From positions 1 through 46,903 of the forward strand of contig SUZG01000013.1 in assembly GCA_015060015.1 (NCBI GenBank): 46,903 nucleotides of DNA, written 5' to 3'. The translations under genes and the position numbers were made by a program. The notes under the pieces were generated by a model, which saw only the letters and a program-made list of their open reading frames with translations, did no database searches and was not told the DNA's origin. Below are positions 8,511 through 14,896 of this stretch, piece by piece (positions within the stretch are counted from its first letter, which is position 1; the number at the start of each line of letters is the position of its first letter). Origin of the DNA: Rikenellaceae bacterium (GTDB lineage: Bacteria > Bacteroidota > Bacteroidia > Bacteroidales > Rikenellaceae).

Positions 8511-9200
8511 TTTACAACCTTTCAGACTCTCGGCCAGCTGGGGCATACCCTCGGCGGCACGGGCCTTGATGTGAGTCAGGGGATTGCGAATCATCGAAGT
8601 ATCGGGCTCGCCCGGATCCACAACATAGACCGGCACTCCTGCCCGGGCGTAGCGTACCAGCATAGCCGCAGGATAGACCGCTAACGACGTACCCACGACA
8701 ATCATCACATCGGCCGAAGCAGCAATCTCGCACGCACGGTCAAACATCGGCACCGACTCGCCGAAAAAGACAATATGGGGACGCAGCAACGCACCATCTT
8801 CCGCCCTGTCGTCCAACCCCTGCTCCCAGCCCTCAATCGGCACTATAAGGTCGGGATTACGCTGGCTGCGTAGTTTCATCAGTTCGCCGTGCAGGTGCGT
8901 GACACGCGTTGAGCCGGCCCTTTCGTGCAGGTTATCGACATTCTGCGTCACAACCTCAACATCGAAATATTTTTCCAGTTCGGCAATGGCTCGGTGTGCC
9001 GCATTTGGCTCTACGCCCAAAAGTTCCTTGCGGCGTTTGTTATAGAACTCAATAACCAACTCTCGGTTGCGTGCCAACGCCTCGGGTGTGCAGACATCCT
9101 CAATGCGGTACGAGGCCCACAGTCCGTCGGCATCGCGGAAGGTCGCAAGGCCACTATCGGCACTCACACCCGCACCCGTAAATACAACTATCTTTTTCAT
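8505..9200 (-). CDS. Sir2-family NAD-dependent protein deacylase, zinc-less type
   Basis: A 231-aa sirtuin. Visible motifs are KIVVFTGAGVSADSGLATFR (NAD binding), TQNVDNLHERAG, the catalytic His in LHGELM, the FGE turn, and GTSLAVYPA. Sirtuins remove acyl groups from lysines, consuming NAD and releasing nicotinamide. The usual four zinc cysteines between the catalytic His and FGE are absent: that stretch has no cysteine. I recall Bacteroidetes sirtuins of this short kind, so the absence is probably a subfamily trait and not damage. The start at 9200 was chosen because it begins directly at the Rossmann motif, 4 bp after the preceding gene. It is the last gene of a six-gene operon. Confidence 0.88.
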   Translation of the reverse strand: MKKIVVFTGAGVSADSGLATFRDADGLWASYRIEDVCTPEALARNRELVIEFYNKRRKELLGVEPNAAHRAIAELEKYFDVEVVTQNVDNLHERAGSTRVTHLHGELMKLRSQRNPDLIVPIEGWEQGLDDRAEDGALLRPHIVFFGESVPMFDRACEIAASADVMIVVGTSLAVYPAAMLVRYARAGVPVYVVDPGEPDTSMIRNPLTHIKARAAEGMPQLAESLKGCKF

Positions 9201-9204
9201 TAGG

Positions 9205-9480
9205 CTAATCTTTTTGCACAAAACTATCGTTCTTCTTTCCTCTCTTTTGTTGCAGATAATCGGCAACCTCTTTATCGGCGGCCTTTTTTGAGTCGTTGTA
9301 GTAGATTATTGCCGTCCACACCGACAACACTATCATAACAATTGGGGCTACCAACCACGCAATATCGGGTTGCTCGCCACGATAAGCCTCCAAGCACCAT
9401 TTGACAATCATCAAGGCAAGGCTTACTATACCTAATAAAGCACTTACAGCGAGTTTGCGTAATTTATGACTATTCTCCAT
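9205..9480 (-). CDS. Small two-TM membrane protein
   Basis: A 91-aa protein with two predicted membrane helices (about residues 11-29 and 40-60) and a charged cytoplasmic C-terminus (KKAADKEVADYLQQKRGKK). I do not recognise a family. Its N-terminus (MENSHKLRK) resembles those of the two membrane proteins upstream (MEDNHKR, MENLIKR), hinting at common origin. It starts 3 bp after the neighbouring stop and ends 4 bp before the sirtuin, so it is certainly part of that operon. Confidence 0.65.
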   Translation of the reverse strand: MENSHKLRKLAVSALLGIVSLALMIVKWCLEAYRGEQPDIAWLVAPIVMIVLSVWTAIIYYNDSKKAADKEVADYLQQKRGKKNDSFVQKD

Positions 9481-9483
9481 ATG

Positions 9484-9888
9484 CTATTCTCTTTTGCTTG
9501 TTAAGGCCCACATTATGCCGCCAACGACCACGCATGCCGCACATAACCAGAATAATGCGCTATGTAAGATGTTTACCGATGTATCGGCAGTGTATTTGAG
9601 CGTAACAATAATTGCTAAACCCACTATGCCGCATATTGTAATTATAATAATCTTGAATTTTGACAGCCACTTCGAGGGGTCCTCCTTGTAACGGATATAA
9701 TCGCTCGCCACGCCAATCATCACGCCCGCAACGAGTATTATCCATTTCAAAATATCGAGCAGGAGCATCACTCCATCGCTTTGAATGATTGAACTGCCCT
9801 CGAATACTAATCGCAATATGACAACGATTACAAATGCCGCTACTAATGTGTAGAGTATGAAGTTTAGTCTTTTGATTAGATTCTCCAT
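9484..9888 (-). CDS. Small four-TM membrane protein
   Basis: A 134-aa hydrophobic protein with four predicted helices: about 10-29, 40-62, 80-100 and 108-128. The segment SVNILHSALFW before helix 4 matches SVNILNRVLFW in the adjacent 137-aa protein, so the two are probably diverged duplicates. No known domain is recognised. Spacing to both neighbours is only a few bases. A role with the SPFH protein in a membrane assembly is inference. Confidence 0.65.
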   Translation of the reverse strand: MENLIKRLNFILYTLVAAFVIVVILRLVFEGSSIIQSDGVMLLLDILKWIILVAGVMIGVASDYIRYKEDPSKWLSKFKIIIITICGIVGLAIIVTLKYTADTSVNILHSALFWLCAACVVVGGIMWALTSKRE

Positions 9889-9894
9889 ATATTT

Positions 9895-10308
9895 CTAATT
9901 CCGTTGTTTATATCTGGCAATGAGCCAAATTAGGCCACCCAGGGCAAATATCGCAAATAATATATTGCGCTCAGAGAGGGTTAAGCTGATGTCGTTACTG
10001 CGAAGGAGATTTATCGCAAACAGCATTATTGCCAATATCGCAATTCCAATCAGCAAACCACCTGCCCAACGACGCCACTTGTGCCAAAATAGTCGTTTGC
10101 CTTGTCGCCAATAGCTTATGTTGTGCCACGCAAATAGAATGATGGTGATAACAGTGGTGGTCCAAAATAGGACTCGGTTGAGGATATTCACACTTTCGCT
10201 TTGCGCCCAGGCGCTATCCGAATAGTGCGTTATATGCCCCAAAACCACCGAACAGAGCAGAAGTATCGCCCATATCGTGGTGAATACCCTTTTGTGATTA
10301 TCTTCCAT
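9895..10308 (-). CDS. Small four-TM membrane protein
   Basis: A 137-aa protein with predicted helices near residues 8-27, 45-62, 82-103 and 116-132, and a basic loop between helices 2 and 3 (WRQGKRLFWHKWRRW). It carries SVNILNRVLFW, shared with the next gene. Function unknown. It begins 3 bp after the Arc-like gene ends, consistent with translational coupling. Confidence 0.65.
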   Translation of the reverse strand: MEDNHKRVFTTIWAILLLCSVVLGHITHYSDSAWAQSESVNILNRVLFWTTTVITIILFAWHNISYWRQGKRLFWHKWRRWAGGLLIGIAILAIMLFAINLLRSNDISLTLSERNILFAIFALGGLIWLIARYKQRN

Positions 10309-10311
10309 ATA

Positions 10312-10521
10312 TTACTCCTCTTGATTGTCGGTTTGTTCGTTTGGTTTACTCTCTGTCTTCACCTTTTTCAGACGGCCGCTGCGTCGCAGGGCATCTGCAA
10401 TTATCCATTGCAGTTGCCCATTGATGCTGCGGTATTCCTCCTCTGCCCAATGTTCCAAAGCCTCCATTGTGGCAGCGTCTATACGCAAAACAAAACTCTT
10501 ATTTTCCGCCTTCTTTGCCAT
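10312..10521 (-). CDS. Arc-like ribbon-helix-helix DNA-binding protein
   Basis: A 69-aa protein with a ribbon-helix-helix pattern. The beta strand is KSFVLRIDAATMEALEHWA, then EEEYRSINGQLQWIIADALRR, which looks like the Arc/MetJ-type second helix with the conserved S-x-N. The tail is acidic and polar. Such proteins usually dimerise and repress their own operon. I recall Arc-family proteins beside SPFH genes in Bacteroidetes, which fits its position 9 bp after the SPFH gene. It could control the promoter at 11543-11575, but no obvious paired half-sites were identified there. Confidence 0.75.
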   Translation of the reverse strand: MAKKAENKSFVLRIDAATMEALEHWAEEEYRSINGQLQWIIADALRRSGRLKKVKTESKPNEQTDNQEE

Positions 10522-10530
10522 TATACTCTA

Positions 10531-11487
10531 TTAATGGTACATTGTTCCGGCATTCACTACGGGTTGAGCCGACTCATCGGCACACAACACAACAAGCATA
10601 TTGGTTACCATAGCGGCCTTACGTTCGTCGTCCAACTCAACAACTCCCTCGTCATCAAGGCGTTCCAAAGCCATCTTGACCATCGACACAGCACCCTCGA
10701 CAATCTTCTCGCGAGCCGAGATAATGGCATCGGCCTGCTGGCGACGCAACATAACGGCTGCAATCTCGGGGGCATAAGCCAGGTAGTTGATACGAGCCTC
10801 GACAACCTCGATACCCGCAATGGCAAGGCGGTCAGCCAGACGGCTCTCCAACAACTCATTAATCTCGTCGCTGCTGCTACGCAAGGTAATCTCGTCATCG
10901 CCAGCAGAGTTATTGTCGTAGGCATAGCAACCGGCCACCTGACGCAACGCCGCATCACTCTGCACCGCCACGAAGTTCTCCAACATATTCATACGAGCCG
11001 ACTGCGACACCGTACCCACCTCGTTGGCTGTAACATCGATATCGAAGACCGAACGATACAATTCGTCACGCTTCAAGCGCCAAACCAGCACCATACCAAT
11101 CATAATGGGGTTACCAGTCTTGTCATTGACCTTGATAGGCTCGGCGTTGAGGTTGCGGGCACGAAGCGAAATCTTCTTTGCCGACATCAGGAAATTAACC
11201 CACCAGAAACCTGTATCGTAGAATGAACCGCAATACTTACCGAAGAAGGTCAGCACGCGTGCCTCGTTGGGCTCCAAGAGAATAAAGCCTCCGAGGCTGA
11301 ACAGCGACAAGATAAGCAGCACAATACCGCCAACCATAAGCCAGCCGGTCTGCATAGTGTCGTTCTCGAAACCGATGATATTCAAAACAATCATTGCGAT
11401 TGAGCCTGCCATCAGAGCAAGCAGCAAAAAGAGTGCTACAAAACCGTTGATTTTCCAACCTTTGTACTCAAAATTTTTGTTCTCCAT
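10531..11487 (-). CDS. SPFH/band-7 domain membrane protein
   Basis: A 318-aa protein with two N-terminal membrane helices (about 14-36 and 47-70) followed by an SPFH/prohibitin domain starting at EPNEARVLTFFGKYCGSFYD. Further family features are GNPIMIGMVLVWRL, the helical segment RLAIAGIEVVEARINYLAYAPEIAAVMLRRQ split over the band-7 end, and the AxAIISAREKIVEGAV region. SPFH proteins form large membrane rings or scaffolds and often regulate proteases or lipid domains. It is the first gene of an operon with an Arc-like regulator, three small membrane proteins and a sirtuin. Confidence 0.88.
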   Translation of the reverse strand: MENKNFEYKGWKINGFVALFLLLALMAGSIAMIVLNIIGFENDTMQTGWLMVGGIVLLILSLFSLGGFILLEPNEARVLTFFGKYCGSFYDTGFWWVNFLMSAKKISLRARNLNAEPIKVNDKTGNPIMIGMVLVWRLKRDELYRSVFDIDVTANEVGTVSQSARMNMLENFVAVQSDAALRQVAGCYAYDNNSAGDDEITLRSSSDEINELLESRLADRLAIAGIEVVEARINYLAYAPEIAAVMLRRQQADAIISAREKIVEGAVSMVKMALERLDDEGVVELDDERKAAMVTNMLVVLCADESAQPVVNAGTMYH

Positions 11488-11542
11488 AGTAGTTTAAGTT
11501 TATTTGTTTAATAATTTTTCCAATAATATCATTTTGATATCA

Positions 11543-11575
11543 CAAAGATATAACAAACCAAATCATATTTCCAAA
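11543..11575 (-). promoter_or_regulatory. Promoter for SPFH-sirtuin operon
   Basis: On the minus strand TTTG (plus 11572-11575), 21 bp, then TATCTTTG (plus 11543-11550) fits the Bacteroidetes consensus. The SPFH start codon lies about 55 bp downstream. Confidence 0.6.
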
Positions 11576-11612
11576 TATTTTTGAAAGATTTTTTGAAAAA
11601 AAGAATTTATAG

Positions 11613-11727
11613 AAACAAAAAAAGAGAACATTTTCAGTTCTCTTTTAATCTTTGTCGGGATAACAGGATTGGCTACTACGCAGGCGATGCCTGCTTCGCT
11701 TAACGCCTTTCCTATGGGGCCCTTGGG
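11613..11727 (-). ncRNA. Possible small RNA carrying a tRNA-Pro 3' end
   Basis: A minus-strand promoter-like pair, TTTG (plus 11760-11763) and TATCTTTG (plus 11734-11741) with 18 bp between, would start a transcript near 11727 that ends at the terminator 11620-11646. The interval contains a hairpin GCAGGC-GAT-GCCTGC and a 21-bp segment (11650-11670) identical to the 3' end of tRNA-Pro(CGG) and its flank (11864-11884). A 61-codon frame also spans it but uses the terminator as coding sequence, so RNA is the better reading. Expression is inference. Confidence 0.3.
11620..11646 (-). terminator. Terminator downstream of tRNA-Pro region
   Basis: Perfect 10-bp stem AAAAGAGAAC / GTTCTCTTTT (11620-11629 and 11637-11646) with a 7-nt loop. 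On the minus strand the A-run 11614-11622 becomes a T-tract, making it a strong minus-strand terminator. It sits at the end of the possible tRNA-derived RNA. Confidence 0.7.
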
Positions 11728-11753
11728 GGCATACAAAGATAAACGCAAAGTGA

Positions 11754-11779
11754 TATTCGCAAACGAATACTTTTTTTTT
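11754..11779 (+). terminator. Plus-strand terminator-like hairpin
   Basis: TATTCG-CAAA-CGAATA (11754-11769) is followed by C and nine T (11771-11779), the pattern of a plus-strand intrinsic terminator. No plus-strand gene precedes it for over 3 kb, so its purpose is unclear. Confidence 0.45.
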
Positions 11780-11823
11780 ATTTATGCTTCGCTAATGTGC
11801 AAGCACATTCTTGCATAAATAAA
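11777..11823. repeat. Nested palindrome
   Basis: Outer arms TTTATTTATGC (11777-11787) and GCATAAATAAA (11813-11823) enclose inner arms AATGTGC and GCACATT (11794-11809) around AA. The structure can form a long hairpin on either strand. Confidence 0.6.
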
Positions 11824-11825
11824 CA

Positions 11826-11855
11826 AAAGCCTCCGAACTTCCGTTCGAAGACTTT
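11826..11855 (-). terminator. Terminator after tRNA-Pro(CGG)
   Basis: A 13-bp stem (11826-11838 and 11843-11855) around TTCC. The two imperfect positions become G-U pairs only in the minus-strand transcript, and a T-rich stretch follows on that strand, so it most likely ends the tRNA-Pro transcript. Confidence 0.65.
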
Positions 11856-11868
11856 GCTGTTCACTTTG

Positions 11869-11943
11869 TCGGGATAACAGGATTCGAACCTGTGACCTCC
11901 AACTCCCGAAGCTGGCGCGCTAACCGGACTGCGCTACATCCCG
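11869..11943 (-). tRNA. tRNA-Pro (CGG)
   Basis: A 75-nt cloverleaf. Acceptor stem CGGGATG / TATCCCG with discriminator A, anticodon stem CCAGC / GTTGG around loop TTCGGGA (anticodon CGG), and T arm ACAGG-TTCGAAT-CCTGT. CCA is not encoded. It reads CCG codons and lies 17 bp from a second tRNA-Pro, with which it is probably co-transcribed. Confidence 0.95.
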
Positions 11944-11960
11944 ATGCCATTTTCAATATG

Positions 11961-12035
11961 TCGGGATACCAGGATTCGAACCTGGGACCCCCTGCTCCCA
12001 AAGCAGGTGCGCTAACCGGACTGCGCTACATCCCG
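11961..12035 (-). tRNA. tRNA-Pro (TGG)
   Basis: A 75-nt cloverleaf. Acceptor CGGGATG / TATCCCG with discriminator A, anticodon stem CCTGC / GCAGG around TTTGGGA (anticodon TGG), and T arm CCAGG-TTCGAAT-CCTGG. CCA is not encoded. It is first in a two-tRNA transcript. Confidence 0.95.
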
Positions 12036-12081
12036 AAAACCGTAATCGTCAGATAAATGCTCATCTTCGGATTTCGTGGTG

Positions 12082-12113
12082 CAAAGATATATAAAATAAA
12101 TTCAAAATTCAAA
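12082..12113 (-). promoter_or_regulatory. Promoter for tRNA-Pro pair
   Basis: On the minus strand TATCTTTG (plus 12082-12089) is preceded at 20 bp by TTTG (plus 12110-12113). This TTTG is one of four supplied by the 7-bp tandem repeat 12101-12128. Transcription would start about 40 nt before the first tRNA. Confidence 0.6.
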
Positions 12114-12128
12114 ATTCAAAATTCAAAA
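12101..12128. repeat. 7-bp tandem repeat (TTCAAAA)4
   Basis: Four perfect head-to-tail copies of TTCAAAA lie directly upstream of the tRNA-Pro promoter's -7 box. On the transcribed strand each copy offers a TTTTG, the -33 motif, at 13, 20, 27 or 34 bp from the -7 box. Confidence 0.85.
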
Positions 12129-12241
12129 TTTTCATTTTTAAGCAAAAAAGTGCTTTTATACATATCATTATATATAAAATCAAGGCTTCATAACCGAAGT
12201 CTGGCAATCGAAATATCTTATCCGTCCTCCTCAATACACAA

Positions 12242-12268
12242 AAAAGTCGGGCCTGAAACCCGACTTTT
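12242..12268 (-). terminator. Terminator after alkaline phosphatase
   Basis: Perfect 10-bp stem AAAAGTCGGG / CCCGACTTTT (12242-12251 and 12259-12268) with a 7-nt loop and T-runs on both strands, located about 30 bp after the phosphatase stop. Confidence 0.8.
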
Positions 12269-12297
12269 ATATATTTTGCTGAAATACCCAACTACGG

Positions 12298-13413
12298 TTA
12301 CTCCCAGCCCATCAGCGACATCAGCGTCTGTGCCAATTCGGTATTATCCATCACGCCGTTGATGCTCTCGGCACCCGTTCCATAGAGATAGACCGGCACC
12401 ATAGTTCCAGAGTGGCCCTTCGTGCCATAGCGGTAGTTGATGCCGCTGTCCGCCTTCTTGAAGTCGGGCGACTGGCTCGGTATGGACAGACCTCCCGTCT
12501 CGTGGTCGGCACACACAACAACAAGCGTTCCGGGGTGTGCATCGGCATAGTCCATAGCTGCATCTACGCAAGCCTCAAAATCGTGCATCTCGGCCAAAAT
12601 ACCCTCCGAGTCGTTATCGTGAGAACGATAGTCTATCTTCGAGCCCTCGATCATCAGCAGGAAACCCGGCTTACCCTCGGCAGCGACATTGTTGGTCAGC
12701 ACCTCCAATGCCTTATTTGTAGCCTGCAACAGATAGTCGCCACGCCCCTCGCGTAGCTTGAGCATATTATCCTCGGCAAACAGACCCAGCACCTTGCCGC
12801 CACTCACCGCAGCCATCTCCTCCTGCTTATGCAGCACCTGATAACCCAAAGCAGACAACTCCTCGACATAATTCTTGCCCTGCTTGGCGTAGTACTCATC
12901 AACAAACACTCGACCGCCACCCAAAGCGACATCCACACCACTCTTCACGAAGCAACCGGTGATGATATCCATCGAGTCGCGGTGTGGCGATGTAGCATAG
13001 AACGAGGCAGGTGTAGCGTGTTGCAGGTAGCAGGTGTAAGCCAGTCCCGTAGCATAGCCGCAACGGCGAGCCTTCAACATCATAGACTCCACAGCCACGC
13101 TGTCGGGTGTCATTCCAATCATACGATTGCGAGTCTTATGGCCCGTAGCGAGAGCCGTACCCGCAGCCGCCGAGTCGGTCACTCGGTTATTTGACGAGTG
13201 GGTAGTTATCAAGGCTACATTCTCGGCACGATCGAATGCCGTAGGGGCATAATTCTCCTCTACTTTGAGCATTGAGACGTGTGCGAGGCCCATACCGTCA
13301 CCAATCATATAGATTACGTTCTTAACCTCCTCCTTTGACTCTGTACAGCACTCATTGCTGCAACAAGCCGTGCAGGCAATCATTGCCGCAAAAAACAACA
13401 TCAGCTTTTTCAT
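12298..13413 (-). CDS. Alkaline phosphatase (PhoA family)
   Basis: A 371-aa phosphomonoesterase of the alkaline phosphatase superfamily, exported to the periplasm or outer membrane. It has a signal sequence with a possible lipobox Cys (FAAMIACTACC), the metal-binding VIYMIGDGMG near residue 35, the nucleophile Ser in RVTDSAAAGTALATGHKT, the metal ligands of HDNDSEG, the CADHETGGL motif (about residue 305) and a late His in GTKGHSGTMVPVY. It should release inorganic phosphate from organic phosphoesters. It is shorter than E. coli PhoA (about 470 aa) but close to the compact Bacteroidetes type. It is a single-gene unit with its own promoter and terminator; no pho-box consensus was recognised. 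Confidence 0.9.
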   Translation of the reverse strand: MKKLMLFFAAMIACTACCSNECCTESKEEVKNVIYMIGDGMGLAHVSMLKVEENYAPTAFDRAENVALITTHSSNNRVTDSAAAGTALATGHKTRNRMIGMTPDSVAVESMMLKARRCGYATGLAYTCYLQHATPASFYATSPHRDSMDIITGCFVKSGVDVALGGGRVFVDEYYAKQGKNYVEELSALGYQVLHKQEEMAAVSGGKVLGLFAEDNMLKLREGRGDYLLQATNKALEVLTNNVAAEGKPGFLLMIEGSKIDYRSHDNDSEGILAEMHDFEACVDAAMDYADAHPGTLVVVCADHETGGLSIPSQSPDFKKADSGINYRYGTKGHSGTMVPVYLYGTGAESINGVMDNTELAQTLMSLMGWE

Positions 13414-13436
13414 AGTGTTTTATATCTTTTACGCAT

Positions 13437-13468
13437 CAAAGTTACCATTTTTTTTGTACTTTTACCAA
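13437..13468 (-). promoter_or_regulatory. Promoter for alkaline phosphatase
   Basis: TTGG (plus 13465-13468), 20 bp, TAACTTTG (plus 13437-13444) on the minus strand. The start codon is about 24 bp downstream. Confidence 0.55.
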
Positions 13469-13492
13469 CAGTAAACAAATTATATTTCACTT

Positions 13493-14155
13493 ATGGATGT
13501 AAAAATTGCCGCCGATTGGAAGCATTTATTGCAGGAGGAGTTCGACAAGCCCTACTTCGAGGAGCTTACCCGATTCGTCAGAGAGGAGTACGCCACCAAC
13601 ACGATATATCCCGCAGGCAAGAATATTTTCAGAGCCTTCGACAAGTGTCCCGTAGATAAACTCAAAGTCGTCATCATCGGGCAGGACCCCTATCACGGGC
13701 CGGGGCAGGCCAATGGTTTATGCTTCTCGGTGAATGACGGAGTACCCTTTCCGCCCTCGTTGCAGAACATCTTCAAGGAGATTTCAAGCGACATAGGCAC
13801 ACCCGCCCCACAGAGTGGCAACCTCGACCGCTGGGCCGAGCAGGGAGTGCTGCTGCTGAACGCCGTTCTCACGGTCAAGGCCCATCAGGCGGCATCGCAC
13901 GCCGGCAAGGGCTGGGAGCAATTCACCGATGCCGTGGTACGCATCATAAATGAACGCAAAGAGGGCCTTGTATATATGCTTTGGGGCAGTTACGCCCAAC
14001 GCAAGGGACAGATGGCCAACCCCGCACGCAACCTGATATTGAAGAGTGTGCATCCCTCGCCACTGTCGGTATATCGCGGCTTCTTCGGGTGCAAGCACTT
14101 CTCGCAGGCGAATGAATATCTTGTAAGCAGAGGCCAGGAGCCTATAATCTGGTAA
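13493..14155 (+). CDS. ung: Uracil-DNA glycosylase, family 1
   Basis: A 220-aa base-excision repair enzyme that removes uracil from DNA. The catalytic motif VVIIGQDPYHGPGQANGLCF places Asp at residue 65. LLLNAVLTVKAHQAASHAGKGW and the DNA-intercalation loop VHPSPLSVYRGFFGCKHF with the catalytic His are both intact. Length matches family 1. A TATATTTC at 13481-13488 just before the ATG suggests a nearly leaderless transcript. The GNAT gene begins 4 bp after its stop. Confidence 0.95.
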   Translation: MDVKIAADWKHLLQEEFDKPYFEELTRFVREEYATNTIYPAGKNIFRAFDKCPVDKLKVVIIGQDPYHGPGQANGLCFSVNDGVPFPPSLQNIFKEISSDIGTPAPQSGNLDRWAEQGVLLLNAVLTVKAHQAASHAGKGWEQFTDAVVRIINERKEGLVYMLWGSYAQRKGQMANPARNLILKSVHPSPLSVYRGFFGCKHFSQANEYLVSRGQEPIIW

Positions 14156-14159
14156 GGAG

Positions 14160-14651
14160 ATGAATATACGAGAGATTTTCAGCGAGGCAGATGTAGCCCG
14201 CCTTGCCAAAACAGCCCGCAAGGTGTGGCGTGAGGCCAACACATCATTCTGCTCGGCCGAGCAGGTGGAGTATATGATTAAGAGGTATCAGAGCTTCGAG
14301 GCCATAACGGGTCAGCTGATGCTCGGCTATCGTTATTTCATCTTCGAGCAGGACGGCGACATACTCGCCTACTTCGGCGTGCAGCAGCAAGGCGAGAGGC
14401 TCTTTTTGAGCAAGTTCTACGTCGTGAAGGAGTATCGCGGGCAGGGGTTGTTCTCGGTGGGTCTGGATGTGATGCGTGAGATATGCCGCGAAGGTGGTAT
14501 GTCGGCCATCTATCTGACGGTCAATCGCAATAACCATCACGCCTGCGAGGTCTATCGCCACAAGGGGTTTGAGGTTATCGCCGAGGAGGATAACGACATA
14601 GGCTACGGCTTTGAGATGAACGACTATATAATGCAATTGGAGGTGGAATAA
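14160..14651 (+). CDS. GNAT-family N-acetyltransferase
   Basis: A 163-aa protein with the acetyl-CoA binding motif A, FYVVKEYRGQGLFSVGLDVM (R-G-Q-G-L loop), followed by AIYLTVNRNNHHACEVYRHKGFEV, the typical motif-B region (asparagine, then YRHKGF). The N-terminal region carries the variable substrate-binding part. Substrate cannot be deduced. It starts 4 bp after ung with GGAG before the ATG, so the two are co-transcribed. Its last codons form the left arm of the terminator. Confidence 0.85.
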   Translation: MNIREIFSEADVARLAKTARKVWREANTSFCSAEQVEYMIKRYQSFEAITGQLMLGYRYFIFEQDGDILAYFGVQQQGERLFLSKFYVVKEYRGQGLFSVGLDVMREICREGGMSAIYLTVNRNNHHACEVYRHKGFEVIAEEDNDIGYGFEMNDYIMQLEVE

Positions 14652-14668
14652 TCCACCTCCAATTTTGC
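14635..14668 (+). terminator. Terminator overlapping the GNAT stop codon
   Basis: Perfect 13-bp stem AATTGGAGGTGGA / TCCACCTCCAATT (14635-14647 and 14652-14664) whose 4-nt loop ATAA contains the stop codon's bases, followed by TTTT-rich sequence. The coding end is itself part of the terminator. Its arms could also act on the converging minus-strand operon. Confidence 0.8.
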
Positions 14669-14686
14669 ATCACGGCATCATCGCCG

Positions 14687-14896
14687 CTACTCCTGCTTGT
14701 TCAGTTCCTCACGCCACGAATGGTCGTGGATAACAGGTGGAGCAAGCGGTTCAGGCTGTTCTATACTATCCTTTTGATTCTTGGGTTCAGCCTCGGCCTT
14801 CTTGTTACGACACGAAGCACAACCGCCGGCAAGCAATGCAATAAAGAGCATCACGGCAGCCGACACAAGCATATTTTTCTTACTATTTGATTTCAT
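14687..14896 (-). CDS. Small lipoprotein sharing a C-terminal motif with the M64 peptidase
   Basis: A 69-aa protein. MKSNSKKN is followed by a hydrophobic segment and the lipobox LLAGGC (Cys near residue 26), then a short Lys/Glu/Pro linker. It ends in IHDHSWREELNKQE, very like IHNKSWRDEIK at the end of the neighbouring M64 peptidase. The ATG at 14896 was chosen because GGAGAG precedes it and the signal starts there; it overlaps the M64 stop by 14 nt, implying translational coupling. The shared tail suggests the two bind the same partner or are processed alike (inference). Confidence 0.7.
   Translation of the reverse strand: MKSNSKKNMLVSAAVMLFIALLAGGCASCRNKKAEAEPKNQKDSIEQPEPLAPPVIHDHSWREELNKQE

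Noticed and set aside
10201..11226. 341-codon plus-strand open frame
   Set aside because: It crosses the Arc-like and SPFH genes in antisense and shows repetitive His/Leu/Thr composition typical of shadow frames.
11563..11748. 61-codon minus-strand frame beginning MRLSLYAPKG
   Set aside because: It reads through a tRNA 3'-end copy and a terminator; better explained as non-coding.
11650..11884. Complete integrated genomic island bounded by tRNA-Pro repeats
   Set aside because: Only 214 bp lie between the repeats and no integrase or cargo gene is present; at most a remnant or tiny element.
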